Of a DNA stretch of 64,000 nucleotides, positions 36,551 through 45,478 are shown one piece after another (the first letter of the stretch is position 1; every line of letters begins with the position of its first letter). Source of the stretch: Henriciella algicola (GTDB lineage Bacteria > Pseudomonadota > Alphaproteobacteria > Caulobacterales > Hyphomonadaceae); contig NZ_QWGA01000007.1 in the NCBI RefSeq assembly GCF_003576245.1, positions 186,001 to 250,000 of the forward strand. The letters are read 5' to 3'. The notes beneath the pieces were generated by a model, which had not been told where the DNA came from, made no database searches, and saw nothing but the letters and a program-made list of their open reading frames with translations. Made by a program: the position numbers and the translations under genes.

Positions 36551-37951
36551 ATGGCTGAAGCTGAATACGACTTCGACCTGTTCGTCATTGGTGCGGGGTC
36601 CGGCGGTGTTCGCGCCGCCCGGATTGCTGCCCAGGCAGGTGCACGCGTGGCCATCGCTGAAGAGTACCGCGTAGGCGGTACCTGCGTCATCCGCGGCTGC
36701 GTCCCCAAGAAGTTCATGGTCTATGCGAGCGACTATGGCCGCAAGATCGAGGAAGCCCGCCAGTATGGTTGGCAGGTCGAAGAGAAGGGGTTCGACTTCC
36801 CCGCTTTCATGTCCGCGATGAACGCGGAGGTCGACCGTCTGTCGGCGATCTATTTGCGCAATCTGGCCAATGCAGGCGTCGACGTCTTTGAAGAACGCGC
36901 CGAACTCAAGGACGCGCACACCATAGTCCTGAAAGAGAGCGGCAAGACGTTTACCGTCGACAAGGTCCTCATCGCGACAGGCGGCACGCCGTGGCGCCCG
37001 TCACCGGAAGAGCTTCCCGGTGTCGAGCATACGATGACGTCGAATGAAGTCTTCCTGCTGGACGAGCTTCCAAAGCGTATCGTTATTGCGGGCGGCGGCT
37101 ATATTGCCTGCGAGTTCGCGCATATTTTTGCGGGTCTCGGTGTCGAAACCTGTCTCGTTTATCGTGGGGACACCGTGCTCAATGGCTTTGACTGGGATGT
37201 CCGCACCGCCGTCCACGAAGGACTCAAGGAAGCGGGCGTGCGCGTCATCACCTCGGCCATTTTTGAAGAGATCCGCGAAGTTGAGGGCGAAGAATGCCCG
37301 TACTGCATCAAGCTCAGTAATGGGATGGAGATCAACGCCGACAAGATTGTGATGGCGGTAGGCCGGCGCGCGGCAACCGACGGTCTTGGCTGCGACGCAG
37401 CTGGCGTGAAGCTGACTGATAAGGGCGCCGTCATCGTGGACGACAGCTCGCGCACCAGCGTTCCGAACATCTTTGCCGTCGGTGATGTGACAGACCGTAT
37501 CCAGCTGACGCCTGTCGCCATTCGCGAAGGCCATGCCTTTGCTGACAGCATATTCGGCGACAAGGACTGGCATTTCGAGCATGACAATGTCGCCTCGGCT
37601 GTCTTTACCCAGCCGGAAGTCGGTACGGTCGGCATGACAGAAGCCGAAGCCCGTAAGGCGCTCGACAATGTCGATATCTACAAGACCAAGTTCAGGCCCA
37701 TGAAGACGATGCTGCTCGATGACCCGGAGCGGGTCATGATCAAGCTTGTCGTCGATGGCGACACTGATCGCGTTGTCGGTGTTCATATCGTCAGCCCAGA
37801 TGCGGGTGAGATGATCCAGATGATCGGGATCGCTGTGAAAATGGGCGCAACGAAAGCGCAATTTGACGCGACCTGCGCCGTTCATCCGACCATTGCAGAA
37901 GAGATTGTGACGCTTCGACAGAAATGGGTGCCGGAAACAGAACCGGCCTGA
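36551..37951 (+). CDS. gor: Glutathione-disulfide reductase
   Basis: NADPH-dependent flavoenzyme that regenerates reduced glutathione in the cytoplasm. The 466-residue product has the N-terminal FAD fold (VIGAGSGGVRAARIA), the redox-active pair C45 and C50 in GGTCVIRGCVPKKFM, an NADPH domain (VIAGGGYIACEFA) with downstream Arg for the 2'-phosphate (VYRGDTVLNGFD), and the C-terminal HPTIAEE motif providing the catalytic His. RVGGTC..RGCVPKK is typical for glutathione rather than dihydrolipoamide substrates. It lies 55 bases after rpiA and works with gshA (252) of this window. Confidence 0.96.
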   Translation: MAEAEYDFDLFVIGAGSGGVRAARIAAQAGARVAIAEEYRVGGTCVIRGCVPKKFMVYASDYGRKIEEARQYGWQVEEKGFDFPAFMSAMNAEVDRLSAIYLRNLANAGVDVFEERAELKDAHTIVLKESGKTFTVDKVLIATGGTPWRPSPEELPGVEHTMTSNEVFLLDELPKRIVIAGGGYIACEFAHIFAGLGVETCLVYRGDTVLNGFDWDVRTAVHEGLKEAGVRVITSAIFEEIREVEGEECPYCIKLSNGMEINADKIVMAVGRRAATDGLGCDAAGVKLTDKGAVIVDDSSRTSVPNIFAVGDVTDRIQLTPVAIREGHAFADSIFGDKDWHFEHDNVASAVFTQPEVGTVGMTEAEARKALDNVDIYKTKFRPMKTMLLDDPERVMIKLVVDGDTDRVVGVHIVSPDAGEMIQMIGIAVKMGATKAQFDATCAVHPTIAEEIVTLRQKWVPETEPA

Positions 37952-38091
37952 TCGCGCGCGGTAAATTCTTGCGGGCTTTGCACAGACTTGGCCCGCGCAC
38001 TGCAATGATTGCGATACAGCAGCCTTATCTGTGGTAAAACTTGCCCATTCGAACGGAGGCCGCTAATACGCCCCGCTCTGGAGATATGAAT

Positions 38092-39471
38092 ATGACCTGG
38101 ACGCCAAACAGCTGGAGGGCAAGGCCCGCCAACCACATCCCGGATGACTATCCGGACGTTGACGCACTCGCGAATGTCGAGGCACGCCTGAAGGCGTTCC
38201 CGCCGCTTGTCTTTGCGGGCGAAGTTCGCAGGCTGAAACAGCAGCTCGCGACGGTGTCGAAGGGCGAGGCATTCCTGCTTCAGGGCGGCGATTGCGCCGA
38301 GAGCTTCAAGGAATTCAGCGCCGACAACATTCGCGACACGCTGCGCGTCATGTTGCAGATGGCGGTCGTTCTCACGTTTGCTGCGTCCAAGCCAGTCGTG
38401 AAAGTCGGCCGTCTTGCGGGCCAGTTCGGCAAGCCGCGTTCTGCACCGATCGAGACAATCGACGGTGTCACGCTGCCATCCTATCGCGGCGACAATATCA
38501 ACGGCATGGACTTCACGCCGGAGGCCCGGATGCCGGACCCTGAGCGTCTGATCCAAAGCTACTCGCAATCTGCCTCCACGCTAAACCTTGTTCGCGCCTT
38601 CTCTCATGGCGGCTATGCGGACCTTGCAAACGTGCATCGCTGGATGCTGGGCTTCGTCGATCGCTCGCCTCAGGCAGAGCGCTACAAAGCGCTAGCGGAG
38701 CGTATCACTGACGCGCTCTCCTTCATGGAAGCGTGCGGGGTGAGCTCCAAGACCGTGCCGCAGATGGCGCAGGTTGATGTCTACACCTCGCATGAGGCGC
38801 TTCTGCTCGGCTTCGAGGAGGCAATGACGCGCGTCGATTCAACGTCCGGCGACTGGTACGACACATCCGCACACATGCTCTGGATTGGTCACCGTACACG
38901 CCAGGTCGATCACGCGCACGTCGAGTTCTGCAAAGGCATCCATAACCCGCTCGGCATCAAATGTGGTCCAGGCATGGAAACCGATGAGCTGCTTCGCCTG
39001 ATCGAAACGCTCAATCCGAAGGATGAGGCTGGCCGCATTACGCTGATCTCGCGCTTCGGCTCCGAAGGTGTGAAGGAAGGTCTTCCGCCGCTTGTCCGCG
39101 CGATCAAGAAGAGCGGTCGCAATGTCGTCTGGTCATGTGACCCGATGCACGGGAACACGCTGAAAACCGATAGCGGTTTCAAGACCCGTCCGGTCGACCG
39201 GATCCTGTCCGAGGTCAGCCAGTTCATCGATATCGTTTCGAGCGAAGGCTGCTATCCGGGCGGCGTCCACTTCGAGATGACCGGTCAGGACGTCACTGAA
39301 TGCATCGGCGGCGCACAGGCAATCTCCGAAGCAGACCTGTCATCGCGATACCACACTCACTGCGATCCTCGCCTGAATGGCGAACAGGCGCTTGAACTTG
39401 CCTTCCTGATCGCAGAGAAGCTCCAGCTCATGAAAGAGGCGGTAAACGCCGAGGCTCGCCAGGCGAGCTGA
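38092..39471 (+). CDS. 3-deoxy-7-phosphoheptulonate synthase, class II
   Basis: First enzyme of the shikimate pathway, condensing phosphoenolpyruvate and erythrose 4-phosphate. The ~459-residue product is the class II (plant-like, AroG-II) type: [17 protein letters not shown], the Mn/PEP segment [10 protein letters not shown] and C-terminal [18 protein letters not shown] are all present. Of the several in-frame starts (38041 TTG, 38086 ATG, 38092 ATG) I chose 38092 because GGAG lies eight bases before it; the N-terminus then begins [20 protein letters not shown]-like, as in relatives. Plausibly monocistronic; a MATE gene follows in the same direction. Confidence 0.95.
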   Translation: MTWTPNSWRARPANHIPDDYPDVDALANVEARLKAFPPLVFAGEVRRLKQQLATVSKGEAFLLQGGDCAESFKEFSADNIRDTLRVMLQMAVVLTFAASKPVVKVGRLAGQFGKPRSAPIETIDGVTLPSYRGDNINGMDFTPEARMPDPERLIQSYSQSASTLNLVRAFSHGGYADLANVHRWMLGFVDRSPQAERYKALAERITDALSFMEACGVSSKTVPQMAQVDVYTSHEALLLGFEEAMTRVDSTSGDWYDTSAHMLWIGHRTRQVDHAHVEFCKGIHNPLGIKCGPGMETDELLRLIETLNPKDEAGRITLISRFGSEGVKEGLPPLVRAIKKSGRNVVWSCDPMHGNTLKTDSGFKTRPVDRILSEVSQFIDIVSSEGCYPGGVHFEMTGQDVTECIGGAQAISEADLSSRYHTHCDPRLNGEQALELAFLIAEKLQLMKEAVNAEARQAS

Positions 39472-39487
39472 CTGGGGAGAAAACGCC

Positions 39488-40870
39488 ATGCGTCGCAGGC
39501 GGGTTTGGCCCGCCTGGGCGCGGCCATCTGACATAGCAGACCTCTTGCGGCTTTCAGGGCCGATCGCTGTTTCGCGCGCGGCGATGATGCTGATGGGCCT
39601 GACGGACGTCATCGTCCTCGGCCAGAATGCACCGGAAGAAGTGCCATTTGTCCTGAATTCGTGGCTGCCGATCGGCGTGTCGCTAGGCCTGACCATGGGC
39701 CTCCTGATGGGCGTGTCAGTCCTCACGGCTGAGCTCGCGGGCATAGGGCAGGGCAAGGATACCGGACGCATATTCAGGCGCGGTATTCGCTTCTCGCTAT
39801 GGTTCGGGGCAATCCTGACGGTAGTCATCTTCCTGACGGCCGGGCCGATGTTCCGCCTGTTCGGGTTCGATGATGAGGTCGCGGCCGGCACAGCATCCGT
39901 GACCAGAATTCTCGCGCTAGGCCTGATCGGCCATATGCTGACCCATGTGGCCGGGTCCTATCTGGAGGCGCTCCGGCGGCCGCTGATCGTCACGGCGATC
40001 ATGTATGCGGGCGTCCTGGTCAATCTGGTGATAGATCTTGCGGTCGTCGCTGGATGGTGGGGTATGCCCAAGCTCGGCGCTGATGGTGTTGCGATTGCAA
40101 CCACGGGGACACGCTGGTTCCTTGTCATAGTCTTTCTGGTCGCCGTCTGGAAAATGACGCCCGCGTTCAGGCCGTCCAGCGAAGCGCCAGCAGAGGAGGG
40201 CAAGCGTATGTTCTCCGTCGGGTACGGCACAGCGGTCTCAAATGTTGCTGAGTGGGGCGGCTTCAACTCGACCTTCATTATCGCCACGCTGATCAGCACC
40301 GCCGTGAACACGGTTTACGGCATGGCGATCCACGTCATCGGTTTCTGCTTCATGGCTTTCCTCGGCCTTGGAACGGCGACCAGCGTCCGCGTTGCGGAGG
40401 CGTATGGACGCAAGAATGCAGATCAGGTCCGCGAAGCCTCGCGTCTGGGCATAGTTGCGACAGTGCTGATCGGTCTGCTGTTAGGTCTGCTTGTCTGGAC
40501 GTTCCGCGAACAGCTGGCGTCAATCCTGATCCGGTCGGACGCAGAAGTTGCCGGTGTCGCGATCCATGCGGCGCTCGTGCCTATCATCGGCTTCACCTCG
40601 CTCGTGATCGTATTCGACGGGCTTCAGAACGTCGCCTCCATGGCGATGCGCGCACAGAATGTTATCTGGCCGCCGACCTTCATCCACCTTGGCTCATACT
40701 TCCTGCTGATGCTACCGCTGACCTGGTACTTCGGGATGGAGCGCGGGGGCGGAGCCATGGGCATGATGCAGGCAGTCCTGATCGCGTCGCTAATTGCGGG
40801 TCTCGCCCAAACCGTTCTGCTGGAATCAAAAGCGGCGCGTCAGCTGAAGCCAACGCGCCGCCCCAAATAG
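39488..40870 (+). CDS. MATE-family efflux transporter
   Basis: An ion-coupled multidrug and toxin exporter of the inner membrane (NorM/MATE family). The 460-residue product has about twelve helices in two related halves; the SGPIAVSRAAMMLMGLTDVIVLG start and the second-half EWGGFNSTFIIATLISTAVNTVYG and SVRVAEAYGRKN blocks follow the family pattern. The substrate is unknown. ATG 39488 is preceded by GGGGAGAAAACGCC. It begins 16 bases after the DAHP synthase stop and converges on the HU gene with a 14-base gap. Confidence 0.92.
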   Translation: MRRRRVWPAWARPSDIADLLRLSGPIAVSRAAMMLMGLTDVIVLGQNAPEEVPFVLNSWLPIGVSLGLTMGLLMGVSVLTAELAGIGQGKDTGRIFRRGIRFSLWFGAILTVVIFLTAGPMFRLFGFDDEVAAGTASVTRILALGLIGHMLTHVAGSYLEALRRPLIVTAIMYAGVLVNLVIDLAVVAGWWGMPKLGADGVAIATTGTRWFLVIVFLVAVWKMTPAFRPSSEAPAEEGKRMFSVGYGTAVSNVAEWGGFNSTFIIATLISTAVNTVYGMAIHVIGFCFMAFLGLGTATSVRVAEAYGRKNADQVREASRLGIVATVLIGLLLGLLVWTFREQLASILIRSDAEVAGVAIHAALVPIIGFTSLVIVFDGLQNVASMAMRAQNVIWPPTFIHLGSYFLLMLPLTWYFGMERGGGAMGMMQAVLIASLIAGLAQTVLLESKAARQLKPTRRPK

Positions 40871-40884
40871 GTTCCTGGCGGGAC

Positions 40885-41151
40885 CTAGATGTCTTTCAGA
40901 GCCGAAGCAGGCTTGAAAGCACCAGACGTCTTTTCAGGGATCTGGATCGTTTCGCCGGTTGCCGGGTTACGGCCTTCACGAGCGCCGCGGGTCTTGGCGT
41001 GGAAGGTACCAAAACCAGCGATAGCGACCTGCTTGCGGTCCTTCACTGCGCCGGAAATGGTGTCGAAGACTGCGTCCACCGCTTTGCCGGCGTCTGCTTG
41101 TGACATGCCAGCAGATTCTGCGACGGCTTTCGTAAGTTCACCCTTATTCAT
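40885..41151 (-). CDS. DNA-binding protein HU
   Basis: A small nucleoid-associated protein that bends and compacts DNA. The 88-residue product has the full HU fold: MNKGELTKAVAESAGMS helix-turn, the V-x-I-x-GFGTF core (VAIAGFGTFHAKTR) and the beta-arm GRNPATGETIQIPEKTSGAF, which inserts into the minor groove through its Pro. ATG 41151 has a strong GAGGAG ribosome site; the longer frame upstream to 41265 is untranslated leader. Single gene. Confidence 0.96.
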   Translation of the reverse strand: MNKGELTKAVAESAGMSQADAGKAVDAVFDTISGAVKDRKQVAIAGFGTFHAKTRGAREGRNPATGETIQIPEKTSGAFKPASALKDI

Positions 41152-41246
41152 TGGGCACTCCTCTTTGTTAACGGCGATTTTGTGCCGTGAGAGTTTTCTA
41201 CACGATTCGAATGGGGTGGATATGCTGTAAACCCAATAACCACGGG

Positions 41247-42155
41247 CTATTTCAGCAGAATCCACCCCTCTTCGCCCTCAATCTGTGCAATTTCTTCGCT
41301 TGAGAGGGCTTCAGGAGGACCGAACAGGGCGCCAAGGCGACCGGCCTCGTCCAGACTGTAATAGTGGCGGGCGAGTGCCTCGACCTGCGCCTGATCCATC
41401 ACCTCGCCGGTGCGCGGCTTAGCATCGACGAGCGACGGATAAACCTCCGCGAAGACGACATCGGTGCCATCGAGCGTTTCTGCATCCATAGGCGCAAGAC
41501 CAGTTTCAAACGGCCAGATCTTGCTATTCGGCAGGGATTGGCGGAGCGCATGCACCGTCGGAATTCCGAGGAGCGACTGGCTGCCCACCGAGCCAGCACC
41601 ATAAAGCTGCCAGCTCGACTTCGGCTTTGCCTTATAGTTCTCGCGAACCCAGCTTTCGACGCGCCGATACTCGTTGAGCGCAATGTCCTCGAAATTGCCT
41701 TTTGTGGAGGTAAGCGTCGTCAGCCGGTCACGGGCGGGTGCACCCCAGAAGGGCAGCGGGCCCTTGCTCATGGCGTAGTTCAGGCTGGCAGCCACGGCAA
41801 AGCGCGTATTGCTGTTATCGTCAGTCTCTTTGACCTTCGATGCCAGATGGTCGTGCATGGCCTGCCAGGCTGGCTTGTCCTTCGTCAGGCCAGCCAGCTC
41901 AGCCGTTCCTGCCGGATAGCCAAGACTGAAATCAAAGCCGACCAGAACCTTGTCGCCGCGCTTTACGAAACGCTCAACAAGACCGTGTATCAGCTCTCGC
42001 GCTTTCTTCCGCGTGGACGGGTTTGCGGCCTGAAACTGGAATTTCAGGCGCGCGTCACGTGCAAGTGCGCCGATCCAGACGGAATTGGCACCAAGCGCGG
42101 GTTTGCTCGCCGCGCTCCAGTCCACGATGATGTAAGCGTCGAAGAGACGCGCCAT
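41247..42155 (-). CDS. Conserved protein, possible DUF429/RNase-H-like fold
   Basis: A 302-residue soluble protein I recognise only loosely. It opens with AYIIVDWSAASKP and has VLVGFDFSLGYPAG at ~residue 72, alternating strand-loop motifs with single Asp residues reminiscent of DUF429 and other RNase-H-like folds; members in proteobacteria are sometimes mislabelled as cobalamin or molybdenum cofactor proteins. Further invariant-looking stretches are SWQLYGAGSVGSQSLLGIP and FAEVYPSLVD. The reaction is unknown. It is 24 bases downstream of the MDR reductase gene on the same strand, so the two are probably co-transcribed. Confidence 0.65.
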   Translation of the reverse strand: MARLFDAYIIVDWSAASKPALGANSVWIGALARDARLKFQFQAANPSTRKKARELIHGLVERFVKRGDKVLVGFDFSLGYPAGTAELAGLTKDKPAWQAMHDHLASKVKETDDNSNTRFAVAASLNYAMSKGPLPFWGAPARDRLTTLTSTKGNFEDIALNEYRRVESWVRENYKAKPKSSWQLYGAGSVGSQSLLGIPTVHALRQSLPNSKIWPFETGLAPMDAETLDGTDVVFAEVYPSLVDAKPRTGEVMDQAQVEALARHYYSLDEAGRLGALFGPPEALSSEEIAQIEGEEGWILLK

Positions 42156-42179
42156 GACTTACCTCCATTGGGGGCATGC

Positions 42180-43202
42180 TCAGGCGAGTTTGACGAGCAT
42201 CTTCCCTGTATTGCGACCCTGGAAAAGGCCGAGAAACGCTTCGGGCGCCATCTCGATACCCTCCATCACAGTTTCCTCGAACTTCATGTCGCCATTCTTG
42301 ATCCAGGCGGCCATGTCTTTAAGGAATTGCGGCTGCATATCTGCGTAGGTCGATACAATAAAGCCCTTGAGTGTCAGCTGTTTGCCGACAACCTGAATAA
42401 TGTTGCTTGGGCCGGGCTGAACGTCAGTGGCGTTGTACTGGCTGATCATGCCGCAGATCGCAAAACGACCCATAGGGCGGGCGCATTCGATGGCCGCCTG
42501 AAGGTGATCGCCGCCAACATTGTCGAAGTATACGTCAATGCCTTTAGGGGCCGCCTTCTTCAGGGCGCCCAGCAAGCCTTCATAACTATCATGCGCCTTG
42601 TAATCGATCACATGATCGGCGCCGAGCTCCTTGACGAGATTGCATTTTTCCGCGCCGCCGGCAGAGCCAATAACGGTGCAGTTCTTGATCTTCGCAATCT
42701 GCACAACTGTTGAGCCGACAGCGCCTGCAGCACCCGAAACGAACACCGTGTCGCCTTCCTTGAGATCAGCGACCCGAAGGATGCCTGCATAGGCAGTCAG
42801 ACCGGGCATGCCTGCGATTCCAAGCAGTGCTGACTCAGGCAGGCCGGTCTGCGGCACCTTGTTGGCCATGTTTTCTTCAGGCTTGCCGGTCCACACGTCG
42901 CGCCAGCCAGCCATCGAAACGATCAGGTCACCCTCTGCATAGTCGGGATGCGCTGAGGCTTGCACATGACCGACCGCGCCACCTGTGAGGAGTTCGCCAA
43001 TCTGGAAGGGCGGCACATAGCTTTCGCGGTCGTACATCCGGCCGCGCATATAAGGGTCTACAGACATCCAGCTGTTACGGACCTGGATCTCGCCACTCTT
43101 TGGCGCTGGCGCTGAGACATCGACCGTCTTGAAGTCGTCCATCTTGGGCATACCCACTGGTCGCTTTGCCAGGGCCCAGCCAGTTCCATTCAAATCAGCC
43201 AT
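42180..43202 (-). CDS. NADP-dependent medium-chain oxidoreductase (CurA/alkenal reductase type)
   Basis: A 340-residue zinc-free medium-chain dehydrogenase/reductase of the leukotriene B4 dehydrogenase/CurA group, which reduces alpha,beta-unsaturated aldehydes and ketones with NADPH. The Rossmann motif is VSGAAGAVGSTVVQIAK, followed by GSAGGAEKCNLVKELGADHVIDYK, and the PYMRGRMYD and DVYFDNVGGDHLQAAI segments are typical of the subfamily. ATG 43202 after GAGGAAACGCGAC is preferred over the longer frame to 43358. It is divergent from the gnnA-like gene with ~175 bases between starts. Confidence 0.92.
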   Translation of the reverse strand: MADLNGTGWALAKRPVGMPKMDDFKTVDVSAPAPKSGEIQVRNSWMSVDPYMRGRMYDRESYVPPFQIGELLTGGAVGHVQASAHPDYAEGDLIVSMAGWRDVWTGKPEENMANKVPQTGLPESALLGIAGMPGLTAYAGILRVADLKEGDTVFVSGAAGAVGSTVVQIAKIKNCTVIGSAGGAEKCNLVKELGADHVIDYKAHDSYEGLLGALKKAAPKGIDVYFDNVGGDHLQAAIECARPMGRFAICGMISQYNATDVQPGPSNIIQVVGKQLTLKGFIVSTYADMQPQFLKDMAAWIKNGDMKFEETVMEGIEMAPEAFLGLFQGRNTGKMLVKLA

Positions 43203-43377
43203 GTCGCGTTTCCTCTTATTTTTGATAGGTTTCGGACGGGAACATGGGTCAACATCCTGCCTCTGTGAAGGTGGGGACGAAAGAATTCGCAAGAGTCTTT
43301 GACCCGACAATCTGTGCCGTTCGCTTGCGTGCAATCGCACTCGAATGCGAAGGGGCAACCAATCTGGAGTAAATTAC

Positions 43378-44295
43378 ATGTCCCTCAAAACAGGCTTGAT
43401 CGGTGCCGGTGTGTTCGGCGGCTATCATGCGGGCAAGATCGCTGAAGCGCAGACCACTGACTTTGTCGGTGTGTTCGATCCCGATGCCGCGCGCGCGGCT
43501 GAGCTTGCTGAAAAGCACGGCGTTAAGTTGTTTGCCTCGCAGGCTGAGCTTTTCGCCGCTGCCGACGCGGTCCTCATCGCGTGCCCGGCTATCTATCACG
43601 CCGAAACCGTTGAGGCCGCACTGGCCGCAAGCTGCCACGTGCTCGTCGAGAAGCCGCTGGCCCTCACAGGCGAGACCGCAAAAGCGCTCGCCGCAAAAGC
43701 CGATGCGGCCGGACTTGTTCTGCAGGTTGGCCATCAGGAACGTCTCGTTCTGAAGGAAATGGGCCTGTTCGACCTGCCTGAGACGCCGACCGAGATCGAA
43801 GCATGGCGTGAAAGCCCGCCGGCGCCAACCGGCCGCGCTGGCGATGTCTCTGTCATCTTCGATCTGATGATCCATGACCTCGACATGGTTGCGTGCCTGA
43901 TGGGGCGCGCTGACAAGATCGAAGGGCAGGGCGCGATCATCCATTCCGGCCACATCGACGAAGCCACAGCCACGCTGAGCTTTGCGAATGATAGCCGCGC
44001 CGTCGTTTCATCCAGCCGCGCGGCAGAAGAGCGCCGCCGCAAGATGCGCCTCGCCTTCAAGAGCGGTGAGATCGAAATCGACTTCCTGACGCGCGAAGTC
44101 CGCAACACCACCCCGTTCGAAGTCCGCGCAGACGTCTCGCAATCCCTGCCTGACCCGCTAGGCGCGGCAGACCATGCCTTCTTCGCTGCTTGCCGCGGAG
44201 AAGGGCCTGTCCTTGTGCCGGGGCGCGAAGCAGTCGAAGCTGTGCGCGTGGCCGAAGCCCTAGAAACAACAATAAAGACAACCACCGGAGCCTGA
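43378..44295 (+). CDS. gnnA: Gfo/Idh/MocA-family sugar-nucleotide oxidoreductase, GnnA candidate
   Basis: A 305-residue NAD(P)-dependent oxidoreductase: N-terminal Rossmann fold GLIGAGVFGGYHAGKIAE, the EKPLALTG motif with catalytic Lys and DLMIHDLDMV with the His/Asp active-site pair. GnnA of the GnnA/GnnB system oxidises C3 of UDP-GlcNAc before transamination, making the 2,3-diamino sugar of amide-rich lipid A. The assignment rests on family, size (~317 residues expected), the adjacent aminotransferase three bases downstream, and the lack of a WlbB/WbpD-type acetyltransferase that would point to O-antigen sugars instead. GGAG sits well before ATG 43378. The family is broad, so the symbol is tentative. 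Confidence 0.7.
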   Translation: MSLKTGLIGAGVFGGYHAGKIAEAQTTDFVGVFDPDAARAAELAEKHGVKLFASQAELFAAADAVLIACPAIYHAETVEAALAASCHVLVEKPLALTGETAKALAAKADAAGLVLQVGHQERLVLKEMGLFDLPETPTEIEAWRESPPAPTGRAGDVSVIFDLMIHDLDMVACLMGRADKIEGQGAIIHSGHIDEATATLSFANDSRAVVSSSRAAEERRRKMRLAFKSGEIEIDFLTREVRNTTPFEVRADVSQSLPDPLGAADHAFFAACRGEGPVLVPGREAVEAVRVAEALETTIKTTTGA

Positions 44296-44298
44296 CCC

Positions 44299-45456
44299 AT
44301 GGCCGCTGCCGAAAAAATTACCCCGACTGGCGATGCACCGATCCAGTTCTTCGACCTGAAGTCCCAGCAGGCCTCGATCCGTGGCGCGCTCGAAGAGCGC
44401 TGGACGACCATTCTCGATCACGGCCGCTATATTGGTGGGCCGGAAGTTGATGAATGCGAGCAGAAGCTCTGTGAGTTCACGGGCGCAGCTGACGCTGTTG
44501 TCGTTGGTTCGGGGACGCAGGCGCTCGTCATGCCGCTCATCGCGCTCGGCTATGGTCATGGAGACGCGGTCTTCATCCCGGGCTTCACTTATAACGCCAC
44601 GGCGAATGCCGTCCTGCTTGCAGGCGCAACGCCGGTCCTGGTCGATATCGATCCGAAGACGTTCAACATGGACGCTGAGGACCTCGAGCGCAAAATCCAG
44701 CGTGTGAAGGCTAACCGCAATCTTCGCGCCCGCGCCGTGATGCCTGTCGACCTCTACGGCCTGCCAGCTGACTACCCGGCCCTTCAGGCTGTCGCTGACA
44801 CCCACAATCTCCGCATGGTGGCCGACGCTGCTCAGGCCTTTGGCGGCCGTCAGGACGGCAAGTGGATCGGGACGCTGGCGGAAATCACGGCAACCAGCTT
44901 CTACCCCACCAAGACACTAGGCGGCTACGGCGATGGCGGCGCAATCCTCGTGCGGGACAAGGAAGTCGGCGACCTGCTTCGTTCGATCCGCTGGCACGGT
45001 ACAGGCGACAATCGCAAGGAATCGATCCGCGTCGGCATCAATGGCCGCTGCGACTCGATCCAGTGCGCTGTCGTCTCCGAAAAGCTCGGCATCTTTGAAG
45101 ATGAGCGCCAGCGCCGCATCGCGTCAGCGAAAATCTATGATAAGCGTCTTGTGGGGAAGGTCGAAGGCCAGATCGGCGCTGCAGGCGACGAGTCAGCCTA
45201 CGGTCTCTACACTGTGCGCGTGCCAGAGCGTGATTCCATCCGGGCCGCGCTGCAGGAAAAAGGCGTACCGACGGCGATCTATTACGACACGCCAATCCAC
45301 CAGATGCCGGCCTTCGAACAGTTCTCACCTCCGGGCGGTCTGCCGGAATGTGAGCGTGCCTCGAAGGAGGTTCTCAGCCTGCCAATGCACCCATACCTGT
45401 CGGAAGATCAGATCCACCGGGTTTGTGACGCACTCCTTGGTGCTTTGCAGCGCTGA
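44299..45456 (+). CDS. gnnB: DegT/DnrJ/EryC1 aminotransferase, GnnB candidate
   Basis: A 385-residue PLP-dependent sugar aminotransferase. The PLP lysine is K205 in TSFYPTKTLGGYGDGGAI, with VADAAQAFGG providing the ring-binding Asp and the FFDLKSQQASIRGALEERW start typical of WbpE/GnnB-like enzymes. In the GnnA/GnnB route this step turns the 3-keto UDP-GlcNAc into UDP-GlcNAc3N. It begins three bases after gnnA and surely shares its transcript. An alternative is a WbpE-like role in a UDP-diNAcMan pathway, less likely because the other genes of that pathway are missing here. Confidence 0.72.
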   Translation: MAAAEKITPTGDAPIQFFDLKSQQASIRGALEERWTTILDHGRYIGGPEVDECEQKLCEFTGAADAVVVGSGTQALVMPLIALGYGHGDAVFIPGFTYNATANAVLLAGATPVLVDIDPKTFNMDAEDLERKIQRVKANRNLRARAVMPVDLYGLPADYPALQAVADTHNLRMVADAAQAFGGRQDGKWIGTLAEITATSFYPTKTLGGYGDGGAILVRDKEVGDLLRSIRWHGTGDNRKESIRVGINGRCDSIQCAVVSEKLGIFEDERQRRIASAKIYDKRLVGKVEGQIGAAGDESAYGLYTVRVPERDSIRAALQEKGVPTAIYYDTPIHQMPAFEQFSPPGGLPECERASKEVLSLPMHPYLSEDQIHRVCDALLGALQR

Positions 45457-45478
45457 CAGTTTCTCTTAAGTGGGCGCC

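Noticed and set aside
37960-38000. Possible terminator after gor (GCGGGC and GCCCGC arms)
   Set aside because: Fourteen-base loop and no T tract; could be chance in GC-rich DNA.
37001-38005. 334-codon minus-strand frame
   Set aside because: Antisense to gor, no motif; shadow.
41364-42713. 449-codon plus-strand frame
   Set aside because: Runs across two minus-strand genes (DUF429-like and the MDR reductase); no recognised domain.
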